The notes under the pieces were generated by a model, which worked only from the letters and a program-made list of their open reading frames with translations, ran no database searches and was not told where the DNA came from. Source: Perkinsela sp. pyNocScin1 (taxonomy: Eukaryota; Euglenozoa; Kinetoplastea; Prokinetoplastida; Perkinselidae). Taken from it: a stretch of DNA of 64,000 nt. Positions 46,866 through 55,652 of the stretch are shown piece by piece. The translations under genes were made by a program, and so were the position numbers. The first letter of the stretch is position 1; each line of letters starts with the position of its first letter. The stretch is taken from assembly GCA_964019655.1 (NCBI GenBank), contig CAXHTR010000007.1, forward strand, positions 558,001 through 622,000. Reading direction: 5' to 3'.

Positions 46866-47456
46866 ATGTTGGTTTCGTAAAAAGTAGAGAATGTCACTTT
46901 TCATGCATTTTGCACTCGCGCATTATTTCCTTTGAGCTTAATTGTAGCTGAATGGCAGTATTCTAGTGAAGGAAAGCTTTTCTTCAGTGAGAAAGATACA
47001 AAGCACTCGCAAAAGAGCGTTTGTAGAAAATGACATTTTCGGTGTCATTAGTGGGGTCTGTGCCATAATAGCCTGAGATCAGGGTTTCCCAAAAGGTGGC
47101 CCGAGGGATTGGCAGGCGGCCCTGGAATTTCGCCCCTTTTGCTGTAGCACATCTTCAGAAGAAATGATGAGAATACATTGTAATTTAGCCTAAGTACGGG
47201 CTACTCAGGTGGCCCTGAGATATTTTTTCTGGAATAGGTGGCCCTGGTCCCAGACCGTGAGAACCGCTGCCTTTTTGATGTGCTGTGCTCGAAAGCGCGC
47301 GATAGAGATTCCATTTGTTCCCTCGTTATAGTGATAGTAAAAGCTAGTGAGCATAAGTGTTCGTCGCACTTAAATATTTTTTTTCGTATACCTAAGGCTA
47401 TAAGGCTCATGGCGCAAAAACTCACGCTTTATCATCGATTCATTTCAAAATTTTCT
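46866..47456 (+). other. Intergenic with hAT-like element
   Basis: About 590 bases. The 190 bases from 47080 are the second MITE-like copy, entered separately. An open frame reaches from 47238 (GTG) and an ATG at 47409 into the next gene, but the first part is inside the element, so I treat both as non-coding. Confidence 0.5.
47080..47269. mobile_element. hAT-like MITE, copy 2
   Basis: Starts CAGGGTTTCCCAAAAGGTGGC and ends with GGTCCCAGACCGTGAGAACCGCTG; the opposite-strand end reads CAGCGGTTCTCACGG, so the termini are imperfect inverted repeats of the same type as copy 1 (22488-22654). The two copies also share internal blocks: GGCGGCCCTG near the left, ATGATGAG, and a GGTGGCCCTG before the right end. 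Its flanks (CCTGAGAT / CCTTTTTG) do not form a clear 8-base duplication, so it is older. About 20 bases longer than copy 1. It lies 187 bases upstream of an LRR start. Confidence 0.55.
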
Positions 47457-48311
47457 ATGTTCCCACTGTGCGCTCTCTTTACGCTGCAAGCCGATTTTTG
47501 CGGACGCATTGATTCAAACCAACTCCCGCAAGACGCTCTGCTCGAGCTCCTCGTCGCCCATTTCGACGACCCCGAGGCGTTCCGAGACGGAGACGGCGCT
47601 TACGAGGATATCCGGGAGTGGAAAGGCCTCGAATTTGACGAAAACGGTGATGTGATAGTCATCCACTGGGAGTTTGATGATTGGGAGTTTGCGCATAACC
47701 CAGCGTACTTTGAGGCCGTCAGACCGAACGGGTCAATCGATTTGATTTATCTCCCAAATTCTGTCAAAGACTTCAGTATTGCACACCTCAAGCTTGTCGG
47801 CACGGTAGACACGAGTGTGCTCCCAGAGAATCTCGATGCGCTCGACATACAAAACAATAAATTTTCGGGAAAGTTCGTCACTGCGACGCTTCCCCGAAGC
47901 ATCAAGTACCTCTTCTTACAGCACAACAAATTCGTGGGAAGCTTCCATCTTGAGGGTCTCCCGCAAGTATTTCAAAGCCTTGATATTTCGTGCAACAATT
48001 TTGAGGGAACGCTGAACTTTGCGAAAATCCCAGAGAGCACTGTGTTTCTTTTTCTGCAGCATAACAATTTCGCAGGCAGTGTAAACTTCGAGCGTGCGCC
48101 ACCGAACCTCGTCAGTCTTTTGATCAACGGGAACAACTTTAGGCAAAGCGTGCTCCGCGTTGGCGGCAAAATGGTGGAGATGCGAAGCGTTCGCGTCGAG
48201 CCTGGCGCATTTGAGTCTGCCATTGACTTTGAGGGGCAACCGCTTTCGATGATAAGGGACGTAGATGATATTGTCGTCGAACCCCTCGACCGTCCTATAG
48301 CGCACATTTAA
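47457..48311 (+). CDS. Class A LRR protein, tandem pair copy 1
   Basis: 284 residues from MFPLCALFTLQADFCGRIDSN; the head matches the next gene (MFPLSLHLMLQADSCGRIDKN), which fixes the start against an earlier in-frame ATG at 47409. LPQDALLELLVAHF helix. Cap YEDIREWKGLEFDENGDVIVIHW, no Cys. Seven repeats: GSIDLIYLP, GTVDTSVLP, GKFVTATLP, GSFHLEGLP, GTLNFAKIP, GSVNFERAP and a last NFRQSVLRVGG. The C-terminal domain (VRVEPGAFESAIDFEGQ) is shared only with 48415. Both copies use the hydrophobic LVAxxxD segment after the head. Confidence 0.92.
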   Translation: MFPLCALFTLQADFCGRIDSNQLPQDALLELLVAHFDDPEAFRDGDGAYEDIREWKGLEFDENGDVIVIHWEFDDWEFAHNPAYFEAVRPNGSIDLIYLPNSVKDFSIAHLKLVGTVDTSVLPENLDALDIQNNKFSGKFVTATLPRSIKYLFLQHNKFVGSFHLEGLPQVFQSLDISCNNFEGTLNFAKIPESTVFLFLQHNNFAGSVNFERAPPNLVSLLINGNNFRQSVLRVGGKMVEMRSVRVEPGAFESAIDFEGQPLSMIRDVDDIVVEPLDRPIAHI

Positions 48312-48390
48312 TATAAATAACGCAGTCGAATAAGATTCAATGGGCTTTGGCAGACATTGCTCAAACCTTCCAAGTGCTCACAATATGCAG

Positions 48391-48407
48391 TGCCTTTTCA
48401 ATTCTAG
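48391..48407 (+). promoter_or_regulatory. Putative trans-splice acceptor
   Basis: TGCCTTTTCAATTCTAG ends at 48407, seven bases before the ATG of the next LRR gene. It supports the 48415 start over the upstream in-frame ATGs, which would be removed by splicing here. Confidence 0.5.
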
Positions 48408-48414
48408 ATTGAAA

Positions 48415-49263
48415 ATGTTTCCCCTGTCCTTACATTTGATGCTTCAAGCTGACTCTTGCGGTCGCATCGACAAAAATGCGCTGCCACAAGAAACGCTGCT
48501 CGAGCTTCTTGTCGCTGGGCTCGAAGATTCCGAGGCCTTTCGAGACACTGACGGCTCCTACACTGACATCACCACATGGCCTGGTCTTGAATTCAACGAG
48601 AATGGCGATGTGACCGAGATCGACTGGGAGTTTGATCAATTTGCAGAAATCTTCGACGATGGCTATCTCCCTGCCGTTCAGCAGGGTGGAACTATCGACT
48701 TTGCCTTTCTACCGCACAAACTCAAAAGATTCAGCATAAGTCACATGAAGCTCGACGGTACAGTAGACACAAGTGCTCTTCCGGGTGGCCTGGGACTTCT
48801 CGAAATCGAATCCAATAGATTTTTTGGCTCATTCGTCGTCGGCGATCTCCCGAGAGCCCTGACTTACATATATGTGCAAGGCAACAAGCTCTCTGGGAGC
48901 ATTCACCTCGAAGATCTACCACCGGCACTGCACACCCTCGACGCCTCGCGTAACTGCTTTGAAGGGTCACTCGGCTTCTCAAAGCTGCCCGACACCCTCC
49001 AATACTTGTTCATGCATCACAACTTATTTTCAGGAAGTATTTCTCTCGAGCATATGCCGCCCCATATGACGAATCTCTGGATCCATCAGAACCGTTTTGC
49101 GCAAGACGTTCTGTGTATCGCTGGCCATGTCGTCAAAAAGAACGGTGTTCGTCTCGATGACGGTGCGTTCGGTGCGGTAATTGGCCCAGATGGGGACAAG
49201 CTTGAAGTGACCAGGTACGGTGATCATATAACTGTTCAGGTCGCTGGAGATGGAGCTTCTTGA
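48415..49263 (+). CDS. Class A LRR protein, tandem pair copy 2
   Basis: 282 residues, paralogue of the preceding gene in head, cap (YTDITTWPGLEFNENGDVTEIDW) and tail (VRLDDGAFGAVIGPDG). Repeats: GTIDFAFLP, GTVDTSALP, GSFVVGDLP, GSIHLEDLP, GSLGFSKLP, GSISLEHMP and a last NRFAQDVLCIAG. LPQETLLELLVAGL helix. Compared with copy 1, the FSGS turns are closer to consensus. The pair differs from all other class A genes by the FCGRID/SCGRID motif in place of LGRxD. Ends GDHITVQVAGDGAS. Confidence 0.92.
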   Translation: MFPLSLHLMLQADSCGRIDKNALPQETLLELLVAGLEDSEAFRDTDGSYTDITTWPGLEFNENGDVTEIDWEFDQFAEIFDDGYLPAVQQGGTIDFAFLPHKLKRFSISHMKLDGTVDTSALPGGLGLLEIESNRFFGSFVVGDLPRALTYIYVQGNKLSGSIHLEDLPPALHTLDASRNCFEGSLGFSKLPDTLQYLFMHHNLFSGSISLEHMPPHMTNLWIHQNRFAQDVLCIAGHVVKKNGVRLDDGAFGAVIGPDGDKLEVTRYGDHITVQVAGDGAS

Positions 49264-49390
49264 TTGGGAACAATTCGCTGCCCTGAAAGCTGACAGTGTT
49301 CAAGAGAGAAGAAGAAATGATACATATATCATTAATCGCATAGAGGTGAGTCGTTCGCATGTTATCTATTCATCCTCTCAACTCGAATTC

Positions 49391-49415
49391 CTCTTTTCAC
49401 TATCCTTTCTCTCAG
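49391..49415 (+). promoter_or_regulatory. Putative trans-splice acceptor
   Basis: CTCTTTTCACTATCCTTTCTCTCAG ends at 49415, four bases before the ATG at 49419. It implies that the in-frame ATG at 49359 is not used. Confidence 0.5.
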
Positions 49416-49418
49416 TCA

Positions 49419-50624
49419 ATGACGAGCGAATCGGAACCAAAGCCCTCCCCGAAAAAGTCCCTAGCAAAAGAGAGCCACCTCGAGATCCACCCACCAGACG
49501 ACCACTCAACGCTTTCTCGCGTCAAGTTCGCCGTGCGGCAGCGCAAGATCTACTTTTGGATCGGCGTATCCATCTGCATGCTCGCGCCCACGATCCTCGC
49601 GCTCGTGCTCTTCAGCCACAGCTTTACGATTTCCCACATGGAGTCCGTCCCGCTCGTCATCGGCGGGTACTGCGCGATCGCTGCGACGCTTCTGTCGATG
49701 TTCCAGATCATGGAGCACCTCATCACATTCTCACAGCCGAAGATGCAGTGTAAAATCATCCGCATCCTGCTGATGGTCCCCATCTACGCCCTCATGAGCT
49801 GGATGTCGTGCATCTTCCGCACAGCCGCGCCGTACTTTGCGCTCGTGCGTGACATGTACGAGTCCTACGCGCTGTACAACTTCTTTCTGCTCATGATCGC
49901 GCTCCTCGGCGGCAGGGCCCACCTCAGCCGCACGCTCGAGCAGAACGCGCAGTCCCCGAGCATTGAGCACTTTTACCCGATGAGTCGGTACCTCCGGCCC
50001 ATCACGCTGAACGCCGCTTTTGTGAAAAACTGCCACCGATGCGTCTTTCAGTTCATGCTGCTCAAGCCGCTGTGCGCATTTTCGGTGCTGGTGCTCGTTG
50101 TGCGCGCCAAGTGCCTCGGGGAGACGTATGCGTTCAGCCTTCGCAATAAATCGTACCTGTGGATAGCCATTCTGACGAATGTGAGCGTGAGCCTCGCCTT
50201 CACGGCGCTCGTGTACTTTTACAGAGCGACGCGTCACCTTCTCCGCGGCCACAGCCCGCTCGGCAAGTTCTTGTGCATCAAGCTCGTTCTGTTTGCATCC
50301 TTCTGGCAGGGTATTTTCATAGAGCTCCTGCATGTGTGCAACGTCTTGCCGCAGAGCGCACTGTGGACGAAGAAGGAGGTCGCGACTGGCCTCCAGGACT
50401 TTTGTATTTGCATTGAAATGTTACTGGTGGCCTACGGCCACAAGTTCTGCTTTGGGTCGCAGAATTACACGCCAAAGGTTGCGGGCAAGGCCAAGCGCGG
50501 GAGGAAGAGCATAGACGAGGAGCAGTCGGCGCTCCTCGAGGATGGTGAGCGACGGGTCCTGACGAGCCAGACGCCTCTGGAGAATCTGTGGTACACGTTG
50601 TGCCATCGGGATATTTGGAAATAA
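49419..50624 (+). CDS. TMEM184/Ost-alpha family membrane protein
   Basis: 401 residues, start set by the acceptor just upstream. The Organic solute transporter Ost-alpha/TMEM184 family has seven membrane segments and often moves organic solutes or acts in vesicle transport. Seen: an N-terminal polar region (about 1-40), then hydrophobic segments near residues 45-66, 80-100, 118-140, 148-165, 210-230, 247-268 and 290-312. Family motifs: RILLMVPIYALMSW, YESYALYNFFLLMIALLGG, CVFQFMLLKPLC, PLGKFLCIKLVLFASFWQG and the late C-x-E-M-L-L-V-A-Y-G-H motif. The last 60 residues are cytoplasmic-like and basic/acidic. GC-rich codons. Substrate unknown. Confidence 0.88.
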   Translation: MTSESEPKPSPKKSLAKESHLEIHPPDDHSTLSRVKFAVRQRKIYFWIGVSICMLAPTILALVLFSHSFTISHMESVPLVIGGYCAIAATLLSMFQIMEHLITFSQPKMQCKIIRILLMVPIYALMSWMSCIFRTAAPYFALVRDMYESYALYNFFLLMIALLGGRAHLSRTLEQNAQSPSIEHFYPMSRYLRPITLNAAFVKNCHRCVFQFMLLKPLCAFSVLVLVVRAKCLGETYAFSLRNKSYLWIAILTNVSVSLAFTALVYFYRATRHLLRGHSPLGKFLCIKLVLFASFWQGIFIELLHVCNVLPQSALWTKKEVATGLQDFCICIEMLLVAYGHKFCFGSQNYTPKVAGKAKRGRKSIDEEQSALLEDGERRVLTSQTPLENLWYTLCHRDIWK

Positions 50625-51011
50625 GCGGGAGGGCACATATGGGAATGTATACGCTACATCAGTAGTTCAATGAACTAGGGAGCTAGTCAACGAGAAATGT
50701 ACATCATTCGCTTGTTGTCAGCGAGCTGAATAAGATTCGATGAAATTCACATGTCTATGGAATGAACTGAGAAAGTGATCATATGGTCGTGGGCTCTATC
50801 ATTTCATTTTTTTGAGCGCGTAGTGGCCCCTTGCAGCTGTAGCGGTACAAGGCATAAGTATCAGCGCTATCAGGGTGAATCGAGGTGCAGGACCATTGCA
50901 GTCTTCTCAGTATGCGATTTCACTTAATAGAACAAGTAGCAAAAGATTTGCGCACAAGTCATTGATATTGGCCACAGGTTAGTTGTATATTATGTATATT
51001 CTAAATTTGAA
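50625..51011 (+). other. Intergenic, no gene seen
   Basis: About 390 bases between the TMEM184-like gene and a class C LRR gene. No open frame, relic or structured element recognised. Confidence 0.45.
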
Positions 51012-51686
51012 ATGCTCAGCGTTCTCATACTCTCCGCAGTTGAAATACAAAATTATCCCTCATCGAAAGCATACCAAAGGCTCTGCATGAATAATCTGTG
51101 TCTTCGCAAGCAGCATGGAAACCTCGGCGAGGACGTATGCGCCTGGTCATGCGTCACAAGGTGCGATGAAAATGGGTTCGTCCATCGAATCGGCTGGAAC
51201 AATGTTCTCTACCAAGTCGGCTGGAAGCTCGAGTGGCTGCCCACTGGCCTCGAAATCCTCGAGCTGGACCTCCAGGTTATATCAGCGCAGCTCGAGACTC
51301 GACTGCTCCCGAGGTCACTTAAAATTTGCAGCATTCAGTCTGGCAAAGTAAAGGGGTCGCTTGACTTAACAACACTTCCGGATGCCCTTGAAAATCTCGA
51401 TTTAAATGAAAACTACATTCAGGGGGAAATATCGCTGCTACGCCTCCCACCCGGGATCAAAAAAATAAGCCTGACAGACAATCCGATCAAGTACGTCTAC
51501 GTTTGCAACGGGTCTCTGCCAAAGTCTCTCTCGCTTCTCTCTGTGACAAAGCAGACCCCAGCCGGTCGCACGCGGGCGATCGAAGTCAATGGAAATAAAG
51601 TTGACACGCGGATATACCTCATGAACACGGAGTTTTGCGACCGGTACAGGCAGGTTTTCTTGGTTCTTCACTCCATCGATCATTGA
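51012..51686 (+). CDS. Class C LRR protein
   Basis: 224 residues. Head MLSVLILSAVEIQNYPSSKAYQRL; the DNA at its end reads CTCATACTCTCCGCAG, acceptor-like. Cap DVCAWSCVTRCDENGFVHRIGW has an inserted Arg between Thr and Cys and Cys for Gly. Then EWLPTGLEILEL, TRLLPRSLKICSI, GSLDLTTLPDALENLDL, NYIQGEISLLRLPPGIKKISL, NPIKYVYVCNGSLPKSLSLLSV: the textbook class C layout. Tail NGNKVDTRIYL followed by 20 further residues unlike relatives. A good reference for the class. Confidence 0.9.
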   Translation: MLSVLILSAVEIQNYPSSKAYQRLCMNNLCLRKQHGNLGEDVCAWSCVTRCDENGFVHRIGWNNVLYQVGWKLEWLPTGLEILELDLQVISAQLETRLLPRSLKICSIQSGKVKGSLDLTTLPDALENLDLNENYIQGEISLLRLPPGIKKISLTDNPIKYVYVCNGSLPKSLSLLSVTKQTPAGRTRAIEVNGNKVDTRIYLMNTEFCDRYRQVFLVLHSIDH

Positions 51687-51866
51687 AAAATTCTTCAAAC
51701 AGAATTGAGGCTCACTCTTTGAGACACATACGGATGGGGTCTGCCACAGTGCTCATGCTCGTTCTGAACCTTTACGTCTTTTTCCAGATGATAATTCTTT
51801 TTATCTCATCATTTTTGAGAGCGTATCAATTTACCTAGTCTTTGACATTCCTCGGAGACATTATCT

Positions 51867-52604
51867 ATGTTAGTTCTGATTCTCACCGCCGATGAATCCA
51901 GCCCAGTCACAGACTCCATTGTACCAGGACAGGCACAGCGCATGCAAAATATTCTCGCGTACAAATTTTTTGGCACCGGCGGCAAGGACTTGATCGAAGC
52001 GCTGCGCAACCGAATACTGCCCCCAGCTTGCACCTGGGAGTTCTCGCCGTTGGAAGGTGCCACGTGCGCAAAGGGTGTCATTACGCAAATTCTCGTCAAC
52101 TCGCAGAGGTATCCGAATTTGGATCCTTCATACGTTCCACCCACAGTCAAGTCTCTCACTATGATAGGAGCGGGACTGAGTATGGAGCTTCAGACGTGCG
52201 TGCTCCCGAGAAGTCTCATTAACCTCGACGTCCAGCAGAACAAGATCTGCGGAAGCTTTGATATGACAAAGTTGCCTGAAGCTTTAGAAAACGTCCAGGC
52301 CTCCATGAATCGAATATCGGGTATTGTGCACCTCTGCAGCCTCCCGCCGGCGATAAAGCGCATCAATTTCATGGACAACCGAATCGCCGCCGACTGCGTG
52401 TTCGTTGCGAATATTCCACCAAACATAAAATTCATTATTCTTCGTAAGAATCCGCTACGTGCTCTTCGGCCCATGGAAAGTTACGAGCTCGATAAAGCAA
52501 AGTATTACATCAAGTGGAAGTCACTGTACTGCACCCAAGAGCATATCCAGGCGCAAGAGAGCTTGCATTTCGCCTCTCAGTTGAATAAAATGGATGTTGC
52601 ATGA
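51867..52604 (+). CDS. Class C LRR protein, tandem pair copy 1
   Basis: 245 residues. Head MLVLILTADESSPVTDS, only eight residues before Asp. A different middle from other class C members: NILAYKFFGTGGKDLIEALRNR, then CTWEFSPLEGATCAKGVITQIL, a cap with a longer Cys spacing (C-x-W-x8-C). Then YVPPTVKSLTM, TCVLPRSLINLDV, GSFDMTKLPEALENVQA, GIVHLCSLPPAIKRINF, and DNRIAADCVFVANIPPNIKFIIL, RKNPLRALRP. C-terminal SYELDKAKYYIKWKSL is unique to this gene and the next. Clear tandem duplicate of 52766. Confidence 0.9.
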   Translation: MLVLILTADESSPVTDSIVPGQAQRMQNILAYKFFGTGGKDLIEALRNRILPPACTWEFSPLEGATCAKGVITQILVNSQRYPNLDPSYVPPTVKSLTMIGAGLSMELQTCVLPRSLINLDVQQNKICGSFDMTKLPEALENVQASMNRISGIVHLCSLPPAIKRINFMDNRIAADCVFVANIPPNIKFIILRKNPLRALRPMESYELDKAKYYIKWKSLYCTQEHIQAQESLHFASQLNKMDVA

Positions 52605-52765
52605 CTTGACGTCTCAATAGACGTCGGCGAGAGAGTGAAGCCCCTTCTCCCCATTTATGACTGAAAAATACCCAGTAACATCGGACGGAGCAATGATGAG
52701 TCCCCTGACAGCTATCTGATCTTACTTCCCTTAATATTTACCGACTTTAAATTTTCAGCGGAATA

Positions 52766-53500
52766 ATGCTTGTATTTCTCACTTTGAAGTTTGCAATGCT
52801 CTTGCTGCTTCTAACTGCCGATGGGCCAGACCCGAGCATCGATTCTATTCTCTCAGAGAGCGAACAGCACATTCAAGATATTCTCACGTATAAATTTTTT
52901 GGTACAGAAGGTGAAGATCTGATTGCAAATTATCGCAACAGAGTGATTCCCTCGGTGTGCACCTGGGACTACTCACCACTCATAGGTGCCAGGTGCGAAA
53001 AAGGTGTTGTCACAAGAATTCTTGTGAACTCGCCAAGGTACCCAAATTTAGACCCCTCGTACGTTCCACACTCAGTGACTTCGCTTTCTATAAAATTCGC
53101 AGGACTACGAAAGCAGATCCAAACGCGAATGCTCCCGAAGAGTCTCATACACCTCGACATCCAACAGAATAAAATTTTTGGCACTTTTGATATGACATCT
53201 CTTCCCCGAACCTTGGAAAGCATCATGGGCTGTATGAATCGAATTTCGGGTCTTGTGCACCTCTGCAGCCTACCACCAGCGATGAAAAAGATTGACTTTA
53301 CTGACAATCGACTTGCTGGAGACTACGTTGATGTGGCCAATATTCCACCAAGCATCTTCTGGATCATTCTCCGCAGAAACCCGCATCGTGGGATCAAGCC
53401 AATGGACAGCTATGAGCTGGACAGATCAAAGTTTTACATCAAATGGAAGTCGCTGCATGTCATCGATGCGTACAGAAAGGTACAGATGGAGTTATATTAA
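52766..53500 (+). CDS. Class C LRR protein, tandem pair copy 2
   Basis: 244 residues; a TTTTCAG ends at 52758, eight bases before the ATG. Another ATG ten codons later (MLLLLLTADGPDP) aligns with the head of copy 1, so either may be used. It shares ILTYKFFGTEGEDLI, CTWDYSPLIGARCEKGVVTRIL, RYPNLDPSYVP, IHLDIQQNKIFGTFDM, GLVHLCSLPPAMKKIDF, RRNPHRGIKP and SYELDRSKFYIKWKSL with its neighbour; by eye well over half the residues agree. The two diverge most in the head and last 20 residues. Confidence 0.9.
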   Translation: MLVFLTLKFAMLLLLLTADGPDPSIDSILSESEQHIQDILTYKFFGTEGEDLIANYRNRVIPSVCTWDYSPLIGARCEKGVVTRILVNSPRYPNLDPSYVPHSVTSLSIKFAGLRKQIQTRMLPKSLIHLDIQQNKIFGTFDMTSLPRTLESIMGCMNRISGLVHLCSLPPAMKKIDFTDNRLAGDYVDVANIPPSIFWIILRRNPHRGIKPMDSYELDRSKFYIKWKSLHVIDAYRKVQMELY

Positions 53501-53864
53501 CATCTCATGTTGCACGGCTTTTTTATAGTTACTCGAAGCATTGATATGCAGCAACATTTGTATTCAGTGTTTCTAGGAAAAAAAGGGTTATCACTTAAAT
53601 GTGGTCATGTTACATAAGATTATCTAGAATTTGCATTTCTCGTTCTGTCACTTATTTATGGAGATCCTCGATCAGGACCATCGTGGGTTTACAGCTAAAA
53701 TACTTGTTGTAGAACGTTTACACTCAAGTTATGAATGAAGCCTTGGGACTCTCGTCGCCATGTCATTTACTTCAAAAGCTGTAAATAGCCACTTTCTTTT
53801 GGAACTCAGTCTGCATGCACATAAAATTTCATTTTCACTCATCAAGACGCTTGTTTACTTCTCT
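53501..53864 (+). other. Intergenic or 5' UTR
   Basis: About 360 bases. An in-frame ATG at 53760 would add 35 mostly hydrophobic residues to the next gene; the first ATG of its conserved head is at 53865, so this stretch is left as probable UTR. No relic seen. Confidence 0.4.
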
Positions 53865-54521
53865 ATGTTGCTTTGCCTTCCATTTCTATCTGCAGATACC
53901 GCACTTGGCCGCGTTGGCGATTCCCTGCTCCCCGATGCGCTGCTCCTCGAGCTCATGCTAGATGCGTGCGACGCAAAGACGAAGCAATGCTTCCAAAATG
54001 AGAACGAAGAGTACCTTGATTTGGATGATTGGTACGGTCTGACGCTCGATGCTGACCATCATGTCATTCGTATCAAGTGGGTCTTCCGGTACTTTAAAGG
54101 AACGCTGGCGCTCGACTACATGCCGAGTAGCCTCATCGACTTTGACATAACCTACAGTGTCTTTGCGGGGACTGTGACAACATCGAAGCTCCCAGAGAAG
54201 CTCAATACCTTCCTTATTGCCAACAACGAATTTTACGGCAGTATTGACTTTTGCTCGTTCCCAGACACTCTCACAACTATCAAGATCAACAATAATGATT
54301 TTCGCGGTGGTGCAGACCTCACGCGTCTACCTCCTGGGCTACAGGAACTGCGCATATCCAACAACGCTTTTACAGGCGGTCTCAATCTTTCTGCGCTACC
54401 GGAGTCGCTTGTGATTCTCTCTGTAATGAACAACAATTTTTCGGGGTTTTTAGATATTTCAAAGCTTCCGGCAAATCTGAAGGATCTGTATGCGCATAGC
54501 AATAATTTCACCTATCGGTAG
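53865..54521 (+). CDS. Class A LRR protein, triplet copy 1, short
   Basis: 218 residues from MLLCLPFLSADTALGRVG. LLPDALLLELMLDACDAKTKQ is the head of the triplet. Cap YLDLDDWYGLTLDADHHVIRIKW, no Cys. Six repeats: GTLALDYMP, GTVTTSKLP, GSIDFCSFP, GGADLTRLP, GGLNLSALP, GFLDISKLP. It stops right after LKDLYAHSNNFTYR, where copies 2 and 3 go on with one more repeat and the VEEEW tail, so it lacks about 35 C-terminal residues. An in-frame ATG at 53760 is possible as start. Likely a truncated but still open gene. Confidence 0.85.
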   Translation: MLLCLPFLSADTALGRVGDSLLPDALLLELMLDACDAKTKQCFQNENEEYLDLDDWYGLTLDADHHVIRIKWVFRYFKGTLALDYMPSSLIDFDITYSVFAGTVTTSKLPEKLNTFLIANNEFYGSIDFCSFPDTLTTIKINNNDFRGGADLTRLPPGLQELRISNNAFTGGLNLSALPESLVILSVMNNNFSGFLDISKLPANLKDLYAHSNNFTYR

Positions 54522-54643
54522 TGCCTACTTTCACAGAACAGAACAGATGCAATGTGATCCCAACTCTTTTCAACTTTTGTATCCTCGGATGCCATGCATA
54601 CTACAATTGAAATTTTTCAAAAATTTTTATACTTGAGCCAGAA

Positions 54644-55414
54644 ATGCTTCATTCACTTATTTTGAGCGCTGCTGATAGCTATCTCGGCCGTGCAAACCAG
54701 GACATGATATCTGATTCGACGCGCCTCGAGCTCATGCTCGATGCGTGTCCCTGTGCCACAAAGGAAAAGGTATTGAACACCAAGTATGAAGAATGCCATG
54801 ACCTCAAAGACTGGAAGGGCTTGACGGTTTATGGAAACGAACTCACACTGCTGAGCTGGACATTCTTATCGCTCGAGGGTACTATCTCCTTCGACCACCT
54901 TCCGAGAACTTTAAAGAGTTTCGATATAACGTACAATAGCTTTGAGGGGACTGTTGCAGCTGATAAGCTTCCGCACGGACTCGAGCGGTTTTTGGTTGGC
55001 TTCAACAAGCTCAGTGGCAGCATCGACTTTTGCAAGTTTCCGGAAACACTCGAAAGTATTAAACTAGGTAGTAATAAATTCCATGGCAGTGTAGACCTGA
55101 AGAGACTGCCCCCCGTGCTCCGCCATTTGCACGTGCACTACAATGCGTTTTCGGGGTGTGTAAACCTCACGGCACTCCCCGATACGCTGAAGTTACTGTC
55201 CCTGGCACATAATCAATTTTCGGGGTGCTTAGATATCACAAAGCTCCCGCAGAATATGGATGAGCTGCACCTGCAGCAAAATAATTTTCAGGGGAAGCTT
55301 GACGTTGGTGGCTGTGCTACAAAAAATGTTCGCATCAAAGTTGAGGAGGAGTGGACAAGCGATGCGAACGAAATATATATCCCAAAAGGAACTGACGTTT
55401 ATGTTTTTGAGTAA
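54644..55414 (+). CDS. Class A LRR protein, triplet copy 2
   Basis: 256 residues. Head MLHSLILSAADSYLGRANQDMI, LELMLDACPCATKEKV. Cap CHDLKDWKGLTVYGNELTLLSW. Repeats: GTISFDHLP, GTVAADKLP, GSIDFCKFP, GSVDLKRLP, GCVNLTALP, GCLDITKLP, GKLDVGGCA. Cys at the turn in FSGCVNL and FSGCLDI is shared with copy 3 (FSGCLDI). The tail RIKVEEEWTSDANEIYIPK is shared with copy 3 (SIKVEEEWMHDD). Together with 53865 and 55653 it forms a recent tandem array. Confidence 0.92.
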   Translation: MLHSLILSAADSYLGRANQDMISDSTRLELMLDACPCATKEKVLNTKYEECHDLKDWKGLTVYGNELTLLSWTFLSLEGTISFDHLPRTLKSFDITYNSFEGTVAADKLPHGLERFLVGFNKLSGSIDFCKFPETLESIKLGSNKFHGSVDLKRLPPVLRHLHVHYNAFSGCVNLTALPDTLKLLSLAHNQFSGCLDITKLPQNMDELHLQQNNFQGKLDVGGCATKNVRIKVEEEWTSDANEIYIPKGTDVYVFE

Positions 55415-55652
55415 TATGCGAGTATAAGCACGGTAGATGACAAACGCACAAATTTAAGCAGAGCATAATGCGTCGAATGGGAATTTTCATTTTAATTGCG
55501 TTTTCTTATCAATTGTTTTCTTGTTAATCAGTATCTTCTCGTCAAATGATTCAGGGGCGATATGGTTCTCTTTTCCGCAATTCGTTCGAAGTTTTTCAGT
55601 GTATGCAGCATTGCCTATTTGTTCGACTCTATTCGACTATCAATCAAAATAA
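55415..55652 (+). other. Short intergenic
   Basis: About 240 bases with a TTTTAATTGCGTTTTCTTATCAATTGTTTTCTTG tract, a probable splice-acceptor region for copy 3 though no AG directly precedes the ATG. Confidence 0.3.

Noticed and set aside
47238-47456. N-terminal extension of the 47457 LRR gene
   Set aside because: It starts with GTG inside the MITE-like repeat and the sister gene's conserved head begins at the ATG I used.
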